Source: JAFKKF01 sp038323025
Lineage (GTDB): Bacteria > Pseudomonadota > Alphaproteobacteria > Rhizobiales > Kaistiaceae
Assembly (NCBI GenBank): GCA_038323025.1
Contig: JBBQGL010000037.1
Span: 1-28,891, forward strand
DNA length: 28,891 nt
Direction: 5' to 3'
Positions 23,097-28,891 of this stretch are shown here, piece after piece. The translations under genes were made by a program, and so were the position numbers. How positions within the stretch are numbered: position 1 is the first letter of the stretch; each line of letters opens with the position of its first letter. Under the pieces are notes generated by a model. It saw only the letters and a program-made list of their open reading frames with translations. It ran no database searches and had not been told where the DNA came from.

Positions 23097-24326
23097 TCAG
23101 GGAAGATGTTCGTCGAAGGCGGGCAAAGCAAGGCCCGGGGACGCGACGGCGAGCACCTTGAACAATTCGCCCATGGCCTGCGGACCGGCGAGGCGCTCGG
23201 CGGCAGCGGCAATCGAGGCGGCCGTCGACCGATCCTTGCCGCGCGACAGGGCTTCCACGCGTGCCGACAGCCCCAGGCGGTTGAGGAATGCGCCCTGGGT
23301 GACGAGCGGACGGGCCACGGCGCCCGCCGTGCCGGCCGCGCCGGCAAGAGCCGTGAAATCGACGTGAGCGGTGATGTCGGCCTCGCCCGGCGCGGCGAGC
23401 GGGTCATCGTAGCCGTGCCTCCGCACCGCCTGCAGCGTGTCGCCGAAGGCCGGGCCGGCGTAGCCGTAGTCGATGACCAGCGCCGCGCCGCCGCCCTTTG
23501 CCAGTCGTGTTGCGATGCCGGACATGACGGCCGCGGCAGCGGGAGAAACTTCGACAACAACGCTCCTCGCCTGGGCGTGTCGTTCCCTCTCCCCGGAGGG
23601 GAGAGGGTCAGGGTGAGGGGGCTCTGCCCTCCCTGGATGAGACTGAGCCCCCTCACCCTTTTCCTCCAGGCTCGCCTTCAGCTCACCAGGAGGAAAAGCC
23701 CTCTCCCCGCCGGGGAGAGGGGGGCCCTTCGCGAACGCGCGCACACGGGACAAAGGCGCCTTCCTCAGTCCGAACGCCAATGCGCCGTCTTCGCCAATCC
23801 CGACCATCCGTTCCGCCCAGTCGGTCGCCGTGCGTACATACTGATGCACCGGCAGCGCGTCGAAGAACTCGTTGGCGATGAGGATCAGCGGCCCTTCGGG
23901 CAAATCGGCGATCGTGTCGTGCCAGCTCGCGCTGGCGGCGCCAAGCGTGGCGCGCTGGATTTTGCGCAGCCGCGGGCTGGTCTCGACGAGATGGATCCGC
24001 GCCGCGTCCGCGAAAGCCGGACGCATCCGCGCCACCCTCAGCAGATCGGCCATCAGCGTGCCGCGGCCCGGTCCGAGCTCGGCAAGGATGAAGGGAGCGG
24101 GCGCGCCCATCGAAGCCCACGTCGCCATCGACCACGCGCCAATCAGCTCGCCGAAAATCTGGCTGATCTCGGGCGCCGTGATGAAGTCGCCTTCCTTTCC
24201 GAAAGGCTCGGCATGGCGATAGTAGCCGTGCTCGGGGTCGCCGAGGCATGCGGCCATGTAGTCCGCCACCGTGATCGGGCCGTTGGCCGCGATTTCGGCG
24301 ATCAGGCGGGCGGCGAGGGGCGTCAC
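23097..24326 (-). CDS. midA: MidA-family SAM-dependent methyltransferase with in-frame repeat insertion
   Basis: A 409-residue member of the MidA/NDUFAF7 (DUF185) family of arginine methyltransferases that in mitochondria help assemble complex I; the bacterial target is less certain. The core is intact: FGKEGDFITAPEISQIFGEL, the SAM loop LAELGPGRGTLMADLL, NEFFDALPVHQYV and LVIDYGYAG. Between the two halves, residues about 202-248 are Pro/Gly/Glu-rich (for example PPHPDPLPSGERE) and encode a palindromic repeat, making the protein longer than usual. The GTG start at 24326 overlaps the lgt TGA as GTGA, which fixes it. It is co-transcribed with lgt and pgeF. Confidence 0.93.
   Translation of the reverse strand: MTPLAARLIAEIAANGPITVADYMAACLGDPEHGYYRHAEPFGKEGDFITAPEISQIFGELIGAWSMATWASMGAPAPFILAELGPGRGTLMADLLRVARMRPAFADAARIHLVETSPRLRKIQRATLGAASASWHDTIADLPEGPLILIANEFFDALPVHQYVRTATDWAERMVGIGEDGALAFGLRKAPLSRVRAFAKGPPLPGGERAFPPGELKASLEEKGEGAQSHPGRAEPPHPDPLPSGERERHAQARSVVVEVSPAAAAVMSGIATRLAKGGGAALVIDYGYAGPAFGDTLQAVRRHGYDDPLAAPGEADITAHVDFTALAGAAGTAGAVARPLVTQGAFLNRLGLSARVEALSRGKDRSTAASIAAAAERLAGPQAMGELFKVLAVASPGLALPAFDEHLP
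23585..23721. repeat. Composite palindromic repeat element inside midA
   Basis: An element of about 137 bases made of nested inverted repeats. Each end is the same hairpin, CCCTCTCCCC-N3-GGGGAGAGGG, at 23585-23607 and 23699-23721. Inside are AGGGTGAGGGGGCT (23610-23623) with its perfect partner at 23646-23659, and TTTTCCTCC (23659-23667) with GGAGGAAAA (23689-23697). Such elements are known as dispersed intergenic repeats in alphaproteobacteria. Here the element stays in the midA frame without a stop and is translated. It was not found elsewhere in the window. Confidence 0.9.
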
Positions 24327-25159
24327 TTCCCGGCTTGGACTGCCACCGGTGGCCGCCGCGAGGCCCAGACGATGAGGGCAATGCCGGTCAAGACCAGCGG
24401 CACGGAGAGCAGCATGCCCATGGTTATGCCGCCGGGCAGGTAGCCGATCTGGATGTCGGGCTCGCGGAACATCTCGACGAAGATGCGGAAACAGCCGTAG
24501 GCGGTGGTGAAAACCCCGGCGACGAAGCCGGGCCGGGTCAGCTTGCCGTAAACGTGGGTACAGAGGAGCAGCAGAAGGAACAGCAGCAGGCCTTCGAGGC
24601 CGGCCTCGTAGAGCTGGCTCGGATGGCGGGGGTCGGGTCCGCCGTTCGGGAAGACCATCGCCCACGGCACGTCGGTGACGCGCCCGAAAAGCTCGCCGTT
24701 GACGAAATTCGCGAGCCTGCCGAAGAAGAGGCCGAAGGTCACCGACGGCGCGATCACGTCGATCAGCGACCACACCGGGATCTTGCGGAAGCGCGCGAAC
24801 AGCACCATCGCCAGGATCGTGCCGAGGAAGCCGCCGTGGAACGACATGCCGCCGTGCCAGAGCGCGAAGATCTCGAGCGGGTTCGCCGCAAAGCGCGGCA
24901 GATCGTAGAAAAGGACGTAGCCGGTGCGGCCGCCGAGGATGATGCCGAGGGCGGCGTAAACGACGAAATCGTCGATGTCGCGTGGCGTCATCGGGGCCCC
25001 GGCAGCGCCCCAGAGCCGGGGATTGGCGACAAGGCGCTTGGAGTACCACCAGCCGAGGAAGATGCCGGCGACGTAGGCGAGCGCGTACCAGCGGATGGCG
25101 AACGGGCCGATGGCCACCGCGGTCGGATCGATGATCGGGAAGGGGAGGGTGAACAGCAT
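24323..25159 (-). CDS. lgt: Prolipoprotein diacylglyceryl transferase
   Basis: Inner-membrane enzyme that moves diacylglycerol from phosphatidylglycerol to the lipobox cysteine of prolipoproteins. The 278-residue product has about seven hydrophobic helices. Signature elements are IRWYALAYVAGIFLGW, HGGMSFHGGFLG, the Lgt signature GRLANFVNGELFGR and the end HPSQLYEAGLEG with the conserved Tyr/Glu. The GTGA overlap with midA shows translational coupling. It starts the operon lgt-midA-pgeF. Confidence 0.97.
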   Translation of the reverse strand: MLFTLPFPIIDPTAVAIGPFAIRWYALAYVAGIFLGWWYSKRLVANPRLWGAAGAPMTPRDIDDFVVYAALGIILGGRTGYVLFYDLPRFAANPLEIFALWHGGMSFHGGFLGTILAMVLFARFRKIPVWSLIDVIAPSVTFGLFFGRLANFVNGELFGRVTDVPWAMVFPNGGPDPRHPSQLYEAGLEGLLLFLLLLLCTHVYGKLTRPGFVAGVFTTAYGCFRIFVEMFREPDIQIGYLPGGITMGMLLSVPLVLTGIALIVWASRRPPVAVQAGK

Positions 25160-25225
25160 CGGTTTGGAGGCCGGATGTCAGATGGCTGGTGACAGACGGT
25201 GGGCTTTCATGGCACCTCCTCTCAT

Positions 25226-25248
25226 CTCTGTCATCTTTCCTCTGTCAT
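25226..25248. repeat. Direct repeat pair in the lgt-ubiK intergenic region
   Basis: CTCTGTCAT occurs at 25226-25234 and again at 25240-25248, in the 101-base divergent gap between lgt and ubiK. Looser reversed versions lie just upstream. This could be a small regulatory site or chance. Confidence 0.3.
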
Positions 25249-25260
25249 TCGGGCAAAGAA

Positions 25261-25569
25261 ATGACCCAGACCTCGAACCGCATCTTCGACGAACTGGCGA
25301 AACTGATGACCGACGCCGCGAGCGTAGCCCAGGGCGTGCGGCGAGAGGCGGAAACGGTGGTGAAGACCCAGGTCGAGCGCTGGATCGCCGACATGGACCT
25401 GGTCAGGCGCGAGGACTTCGACGTGGTCCGCGACCTGGCGTCAAAGGCTCGGATCGAGAACGAGAAGCTGGCCGCCCGGGTGGCGGAACTGGAGGCGAAG
25501 CTCGGCATCGCTCCGCCGGCCGCCGAGGCGGCGAAGGCGGCTCCCCGCAAGCCCCGCACCCCGAAATAG
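25261..25569 (+). CDS. ubiK: UbiK-like accessory factor (BMFP, DUF526)
   Basis: A 102-residue coiled-coil protein of the BMFP/UbiK family. In Gammaproteobacteria UbiK helps the ubiquinone-biosynthesis metabolon; the role here is inferred. The sequence has the family layout: RIFDELAKLMTDAASVAQGVRREAE, then a middle VRREDFDVVRDLASKAR and the coiled end ENEKLAARVAELEAKL, followed by an Ala/Pro/Lys tail. The ATG at 25261 starts at the usual MTQTSNR. It is divergent from lgt and followed by ybjN-like and proC genes, a common alphaproteobacterial order. The gene name follows the family and is not certain. Confidence 0.8.
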   Translation: MTQTSNRIFDELAKLMTDAASVAQGVRREAETVVKTQVERWIADMDLVRREDFDVVRDLASKARIENEKLAARVAELEAKLGIAPPAAEAAKAAPRKPRTPK

Positions 25570-25628
25570 CTCGGCATACGTCCGACTGTGCACAACCGGA
25601 CGGTCGGGCAAGGACTAGTAGCCCCTTT

Positions 25629-25668
25629 CGAATCTTCGGCCTATATACTGATTCTGCACGGAGATTCG
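25629..25668 (+). promoter_or_regulatory. Inverted repeat around a TATATAC box before the ybjN-like gene
   Basis: CGAATCT (25629-25635) and AGATTCG (25662-25668) form a perfect 7-base inverted repeat with 26 bases between, enclosing a TATATAC-like -10 box (about 25642-25648). The gene's ATG is at 25704. A repressor palindrome or promoter is plausible, but it is a visual call only. Confidence 0.35.
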
Positions 25669-25703
25669 CCTTCGGGCCCTCGGGTCCGCAGAGGGGTTGG
25701 CGC

Positions 25704-26204
25704 ATGACTCACATCGACATCGACCAGGATCGCCAATCCAACCCGGTCGATACCATCGAGCACATCGCCGCCCTGAATGACTGGATCTTCGAGCGCGCGG
25801 GCGACGACGAGATCACCATCTCGGTGGCCGGCGGCTGGTCGGAATACCACGTCTCCTTCTCGTGGATGGAGGATCGCGAGGCGATCCACCTCGCCTGCGG
25901 GTTCGATCTGAAGGTTCCCGAGCCACGCCGGCTCGAAGTCATGCGCCTGCTGTCGGCGGTGAACGAACAGCTATGGATCGGCCACTTCGATCTCTGGCGG
26001 GAAGAGGGGGTGATACTCTATCGCCAGGCGCTCCTGCTTTCCGGCGGCGTCGAGCCGAACAGCAGCCAGGTCGAGCGCCTGCTGCACGCCGCCATCGAGG
26101 CGTGCGAACGCTACTTCCAGGCGTTCCAGTTCGTCGTATGGGCCGGACAGACGGCACCCGAGGCGCTGGAAGGCGTCCTCTTCGAGACCGTGGGCGAGGC
26201 ATAG
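25704..26204 (+). CDS. YbjN-domain protein
   Basis: A 166-residue soluble protein of the YbjN family, whose biochemical role is unclear; in E. coli YbjN affects motility and stress. Motifs seen are HIAALNDWIFERAGDDEI, SVAGGWSEYHVSFSWM, EPRRLEVMRLLSAVNEQLWIGHFDL and FEGVILYR-like EEGVILYRQALLL. The C-terminal helix ERLLHAAIEACERYFQAF is typical. It is followed by proC after 13 bases, probably in one transcript. Confidence 0.88.
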   Translation: MTHIDIDQDRQSNPVDTIEHIAALNDWIFERAGDDEITISVAGGWSEYHVSFSWMEDREAIHLACGFDLKVPEPRRLEVMRLLSAVNEQLWIGHFDLWREEGVILYRQALLLSGGVEPNSSQVERLLHAAIEACERYFQAFQFVVWAGQTAPEALEGVLFETVGEA

Positions 26205-26217
26205 GCCCCCACCTCCC

Positions 26218-27045
26218 ATGCCGATTTCCATCGACTTCACGCCCGCCGCGCCGCTTGTCCTTGTCGGCGTCGGCAAGATGGGCGGCGCGCTGCTCGCCGG
26301 CTGGCTCGAGCGCGGGCTCGATCCCGGCGCGGTGGTGGCAGTCGATCCGGCGCCGCCGGAGGACAGCGCCGCCATCCTCGCCGGCGCCGGCATCGCGCCG
26401 GTAGCGGCGCCGCCGAAGGGCACGGCGCGGGTGATCGTGGTGGCGGTGAAGCCGCAGATCATCGCCGGGGTGCTGCCGGTGCTGCGCGCGCTTGTCGGGC
26501 CCGGGACCGTCATTCTCTCGATCGCCGCGGGCACGACGCTCGCCAATCTCGAGGCCGGCCTCGGCGAGGCGGCAATCGTGCGCTCGATCCCCAACACGCC
26601 GGCGCAGGTGGGGCGCGGCATGACCGCCGCAATCGCGAATGCGCGCGTCGACGCCGCCGGCAAGGCGCTGGTCACCGAACTGCTCGCGGCCGTAGGCGAG
26701 GTCGCGTTCGTCGAGAAAGAGGCCCTGATCGACGTGGTCACCGCCGTTTCCGGGTCCGGGCCGGCCTATGTCTTCCTGCTCGCCGAGTGTCTTGCGGAAG
26801 CCGCCGTCGCCGAGGGTGCCCCGCCGGAGCTCGCCGCGACCATCGCCCGCGCCACGATCGTCGGGGCGGGCGAACTGCTGCGATTGTCCGACCTGCCGCC
26901 TTCCCAGTTGCGCAAGAATGTCACCTCGCCGAACGGCACGACCGCCGCCGCGCTTACCGTGTTCATGGGCGAGGAAGGGCTCGCCCGCCTGGTGCGGCGG
27001 GCTGTCGGGGCCGCGCGCAAACGCTCGGAAGAGCTTTCCGGCTGA
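26218..27045 (+). CDS. proC: Pyrroline-5-carboxylate reductase
   Basis: Last step of proline synthesis: reduces pyrroline-5-carboxylate with NAD(P)H in the cytoplasm. The 275-residue product has a Rossmann start (VLVGVGKMGGALLAGWLERG), the VVAVKPQIIAGVLPVL strand, and the P5CR signature VTAVSGSGPAYVFLLAECL, ending with QLRKNVTSPNGTTAAAL. Length and motifs are typical. It starts at the ATG of MPISIDFTPA, 13 bases after the YbjN-like gene. Confidence 0.97.
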   Translation: MPISIDFTPAAPLVLVGVGKMGGALLAGWLERGLDPGAVVAVDPAPPEDSAAILAGAGIAPVAAPPKGTARVIVVAVKPQIIAGVLPVLRALVGPGTVILSIAAGTTLANLEAGLGEAAIVRSIPNTPAQVGRGMTAAIANARVDAAGKALVTELLAAVGEVAFVEKEALIDVVTAVSGSGPAYVFLLAECLAEAAVAEGAPPELAATIARATIVGAGELLRLSDLPPSQLRKNVTSPNGTTAAALTVFMGEEGLARLVRRAVGAARKRSEELSG

Positions 27046-27113
27046 ATCTTTCCTGCCTCGCCCTTGCCATCGTTGCCGGATAGACTTTCACGATCAACGT
27101 GGAGGTTCAGGCC

Positions 27114-27809
27114 ATGGCGAGACGACCCGAGCGAAAGACGCGCGCCCGCAGGGCAGTCGTGGCGGCCGCGCCCGCCGCTCCGCGCGACAAGGTCATCGAC
27201 GCGCTGATGGCGCTCGCCGCAGAGCGGAGTTTTGGCGACATCGGCCTCGCCGACGTGGCGGCCGAGGCCGATGTCAGCCTCGCCACCCTCCGTTCGCTCT
27301 ACAACGGCAAGCTCGGCATCCTCGCCGACTTCTCGCGGCGGATCGACGAGGGCGTCCTTGGCAAGGGCACTCCGTCAGGAGCCGAGCCCCGCGACCGCCT
27401 GTTCGAGGTGCTCATGCATCGCTTCGATGCGCTCGCGCCCCACCGGCCGGCGCTGAGAAGAATCCTCACGGCGGGACGCCGCGATCCGATGCTGATGCGC
27501 GCGCTCCATCGCATCGCCCGCAAGTCGCAGATGTGGACGCTGGTCGCCGCCGGCATCCATCGCGGCGGCATCGCCGGCCGGATCGCGGTGGAGGGCATGG
27601 TGTTCGTCTATGCCGACGTGTTCCGCGCATTCCTCGATGACGACGACGCGGGTCTGGCCCGCACCATGGCGGCGCTCGATCGCGGCCTCGGCCGGGGCGA
27701 GCGCTGGATCGGCTGGCTCGACCGGCTCTGCTCCGTCATCCCCGACTTCGGCGAGCGCCTGCGTTCGCGCACGCGGTCCGGGAGCGCCGGAGCGGAGGCG
27801 GACGTCTAG
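27114..27809 (+). CDS. TetR-family transcriptional regulator
   Basis: A 231-residue TetR-like regulator. The N-terminal helix-turn-helix reads IDALMALAAERSFGDIGLADVAAEADVSLATLRSLYNGKLGIL across the HTH, with the final segment resembling the TetR recognition helix. An Arg/Ala-rich N-terminal tail precedes it. The C-terminal ligand-binding half is helical and specific to the protein, so the effector is unknown. The start ATG at 27114 has GGAGG eight bases upstream. Location after proC (68-base gap) suggests the conserved alphaproteobacterial arrangement, not necessarily control of proC. Confidence 0.82.
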   Translation: MARRPERKTRARRAVVAAAPAAPRDKVIDALMALAAERSFGDIGLADVAAEADVSLATLRSLYNGKLGILADFSRRIDEGVLGKGTPSGAEPRDRLFEVLMHRFDALAPHRPALRRILTAGRRDPMLMRALHRIARKSQMWTLVAAGIHRGGIAGRIAVEGMVFVYADVFRAFLDDDDAGLARTMAALDRGLGRGERWIGWLDRLCSVIPDFGERLRSRTRSGSAGAEADV

Positions 27810-27851
27810 CCCGCGCTGGACAGGCCTTTCGGCGGGCCGCAGAATATCGCC

Positions 27852-28124
27852 ATGAACAAGCCCACGCGCACCATCGAAGTCGACGAGGCCACGGCGAGCG
27901 CGCTGGAGAAGCGCGCCAGCGATAGGGGCACCACGGTGGCTCAGTTCGTCTCCGAGCTGATGCTTCTCGACGAATCGCCTACGATTTCGGCCGAGGAGCT
28001 GGCCGAACTGGACCGGCGCTGGGCGGCGATCGAGGCCGGCGAACCTACCGTGCCGCACGAGCAGGTAGCGGAGTGGCTGAGCACCTGGGGGACACCGGCG
28101 TTCAAGCCGTGGCGCGATAGGTGA
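27852..28124 (+). CDS. RHH-type antitoxin of a ParE/RelE pair
   Basis: A 90-residue protein with a short ribbon-helix-helix unit at its start: TRTIEVDEATASALEKRASDRGTTVAQFVSELM is read across strand and two helices. The C-terminal half is acidic and helical (EELAELDRRWAAIEAGEP), the usual toxin-wrapping region of ParD/CopG antitoxins. It overlaps the toxin start as GTGA (28121-28124), so translation is coupled. Placed between the TetR gene and csaA. Confidence 0.82.
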   Translation: MNKPTRTIEVDEATASALEKRASDRGTTVAQFVSELMLLDESPTISAEELAELDRRWAAIEAGEPTVPHEQVAEWLSTWGTPAFKPWRDR

Positions 28125-28408
28125 AGATCGAATGGTCGGCGGCAGCGCTGACCGACGCCAGCCGGTTCGCCGAATTCCTGGCCGAGCGGCATCCCGCGAT
28201 GGCTTCCCGCGTTGCCGTTGCGATCGCGGCGCGGCTTGAACTTCTCCGCGCATTTCCGTCTCTCGGGAGGCCAAACCCGGCACGGCCGGAGTACCGCGAA
28301 ATAGTGGTGGCGGTCCTCAATGCCAGATACATCGTTGAATACCGCGTGAGCGGCGAAACGATCTTCATCCTTCGCGTTTTCCATGGCCGGGAGCATCGTG
28401 AACCGTGA
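28121..28408 (+). CDS. ParE/RelE-superfamily toxin
   Basis: A 95-residue small toxin of the ParE/RelE fold. The start MKIEWSAAALTDASRFAEFLAERHP matches the first strand and helix, the middle FPSLGRPNPARPEYREIVV has the family's LGRP..R.G.RE pattern, and the end YIVEYRVSGETIFILRVFHGREH is typical of ParE. ParE toxins act on gyrase and RelE ones on ribosomes; this length and the HGRE end favour ParE. The start is GTG 28121 overlapping the antitoxin stop. The stop overlaps the csaA start (GTGA). Confidence 0.88.
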   Translation: MKIEWSAAALTDASRFAEFLAERHPAMASRVAVAIAARLELLRAFPSLGRPNPARPEYREIVVAVLNARYIVEYRVSGETIFILRVFHGREHREP

Positions 28409-28755
28409 CATCCGTTGCAGAACAGATCGCCTTTGCCGATTTCCTCAAGGTCGATATCCGCGCCGGCACCATCGTCGAGGCGCAGCCGTTTCCGGAAGCC
28501 CGGAAGCCGGCGTTCCGGCTGGTCATCGATTTCGGACCCGGGATCGGACGGAAGAAGTCCTCGGCGCAGATCACGAAGAACCACCGGCTGGAGGAACTGG
28601 TCGGCCGCCAGGTGCTGGCGGTGGTGAACTTTCCTCCGCGCCAGATCGGCCCGTTGATGTCCGAGGTGCTGACCCTCGGCCTGCCCGACGAAGCCGGCGA
28701 AGTGATGCTCATCGGGCCCGACCGTAAGGTCCCCGACGGCGGCCGGATGTACTAG
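28405..28755 (+). CDS. csaA: tRNA-binding protein CsaA
   Basis: A 116-residue OB-fold protein of the CsaA family, a dimeric tRNA-binding protein with reported chaperone activity. Motifs are FLKVDIRAGTIVEAQPFPEAR, LVIDFGPGIGRKKSSAQIT and VNFPPRQIGPLMSEVL, ending VPDGGRMY, which is the normal family C-terminus. The start is GTG 28405 overlapping the ParE-like toxin stop (GTGA), so ribosomes that finish the toxin may begin csaA. The TAG stop at 28753-28755 abuts the start of what looks like an IS. Confidence 0.92.
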   Translation: MTSVAEQIAFADFLKVDIRAGTIVEAQPFPEARKPAFRLVIDFGPGIGRKKSSAQITKNHRLEELVGRQVLAVVNFPPRQIGPLMSEVLTLGLPDEAGEVMLIGPDRKVPDGGRMY

Positions 28756-28765
28756 TGGAACAAAT

Positions 28766-28799
28766 CTGACGGGTGAATCCGGGAGGGGATTCCCGTCAG
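28766..28799. repeat. Interrupted palindrome after csaA
   Basis: CTGACGG (28766-28772) and GAATCC (28775-28780) pair with GGATTC (28787-28792) and CCGTCAG (28793-28799), leaving a two-base bulge and a six-base loop. There is no T-run after it, so an intrinsic terminator is not obvious. It lies between csaA and the transposase start and may be part of the IS end. Confidence 0.55.
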
Positions 28800-28808
28800 G
28801 TTCGGCGC

Positions 28809-28891
28809 ATGCGAGTCTTGGGCATGCGCCCCGGGATTTCCGTCAAGCTGAAGCCACGTGATCGCCGCCACCTTGAAGCGATCGTCGGTGA
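28809..28891 (+). CDS. IS630-type transposase, N-terminal fragment (runs off window)
   Basis: An open frame from ATG 28809 to the window end gives 27 residues: MRVLGMRPGISVKLKPRDR followed by RHLEAIVG. RPGIS..L...DR..LEAIV matches the start of IS630-family transposases as I know them. A second ATG at 28824 (MRPGIS) may be the true start. The catalytic DDE part is outside the window. The family call rests on this short segment only. Confidence 0.6.
   Translation, partial: MRVLGMRPGISVKLKPRDRRHLEAIVG

Larger units (their letters stand above)
28753..28891 (+). mobile_element. Left end of a probable IS630-family insertion sequence (truncated by window)
   Basis: The last 139 bases look like an IS end. 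A TA dinucleotide (28753-28754), the target used by IS630 elements, lies inside the csaA stop codon. A palindrome follows, then the start of a transposase frame. Only the left side is in the window, so the boundary and target duplication cannot be confirmed. Confidence 0.5.

Noticed and set aside
23075..23656. Upstream extension of the pgeF frame through the palindromic repeat
   Set aside because: It overlaps midA out of frame and begins with repeat-derived residues; the ATG at 23074 gives the correct YfiH start.
22965..24443. Long plus-strand frame across pgeF and midA
   Set aside because: Low-complexity Arg/Gly reading opposite two clear genes; no motif.

Overview
The window reads as chromosomal DNA of a GC-rich alphaproteobacterium, probably Hyphomicrobiales or Rhodospirillales. 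The evidence is a mitochondrial-type petABC cluster and the gene blocks prs / rplY-pth / ychF / maoC, lgt-midA-pgeF and ubiK-ybjN-proC, together with strong third-position G/C. No tRNA, rRNA or CRISPR array was seen. No gene-free stretch exceeds about 255 bases.

Layout. Positions 1-425 hold the 3' end of an ABC exporter gene. Positions 600-3338 hold petA-petB-petC (cytochrome bc1). A PemK/MazF-type toxin-antitoxin pair follows on the minus strand (3359-4040). Next comes an adenine-salvage stretch: mtnP, a secreted six-cysteine YARHG-like protein, apt and a GST (4155-6758). At 6769-9098 lie an acyl carrier protein that appears to carry a Tat signal peptide, a divergent secreted HAD phosphatase, and an orphan ATP-grasp protein. 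Two overlapping MaoC-like genes (9109-10043, minus) are followed by a plus-strand pair: a multi-TM protein overlapping an M15 peptidase (10297-12083).

Positions 12087-15662 (minus) hold ychF, a PIN toxin with two tandem RHH antitoxin-like genes, pth and rplY. An accessory-looking stretch (15833-19756) carries a small secreted protein, a PlsC-like acyltransferase, a cytochrome P450, and a pair made of a DUF5675-like and an M15-like protein. prs is at 19863-20795. After a small hypothetical gene come a DUF1989 protein and the operon lgt-midA-pgeF (minus). midA carries an in-frame palindromic repeat element. The right end has ubiK, a YbjN-like gene, proC, a TetR-like regulator, an RHH/ParE toxin-antitoxin pair, csaA, and the start of what looks like an IS630-family insertion sequence.

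How it fits together. Core housekeeping operons (respiration, PRPP and adenine salvage, ribosome rescue, lipoprotein maturation, proline synthesis) are repeatedly interrupted at operon junctions by small accessory modules: three toxin-antitoxin loci, two signal-less peptidoglycan-hydrolase pairs and an IS. The most unusual items are the apparently exported acyl carrier protein, the palindromic element translated inside midA, the membrane-protein/M15 pair, and the RHH-RHH-PIN three-gene cassette. All family names come from reading motifs by eye; no database search was possible.
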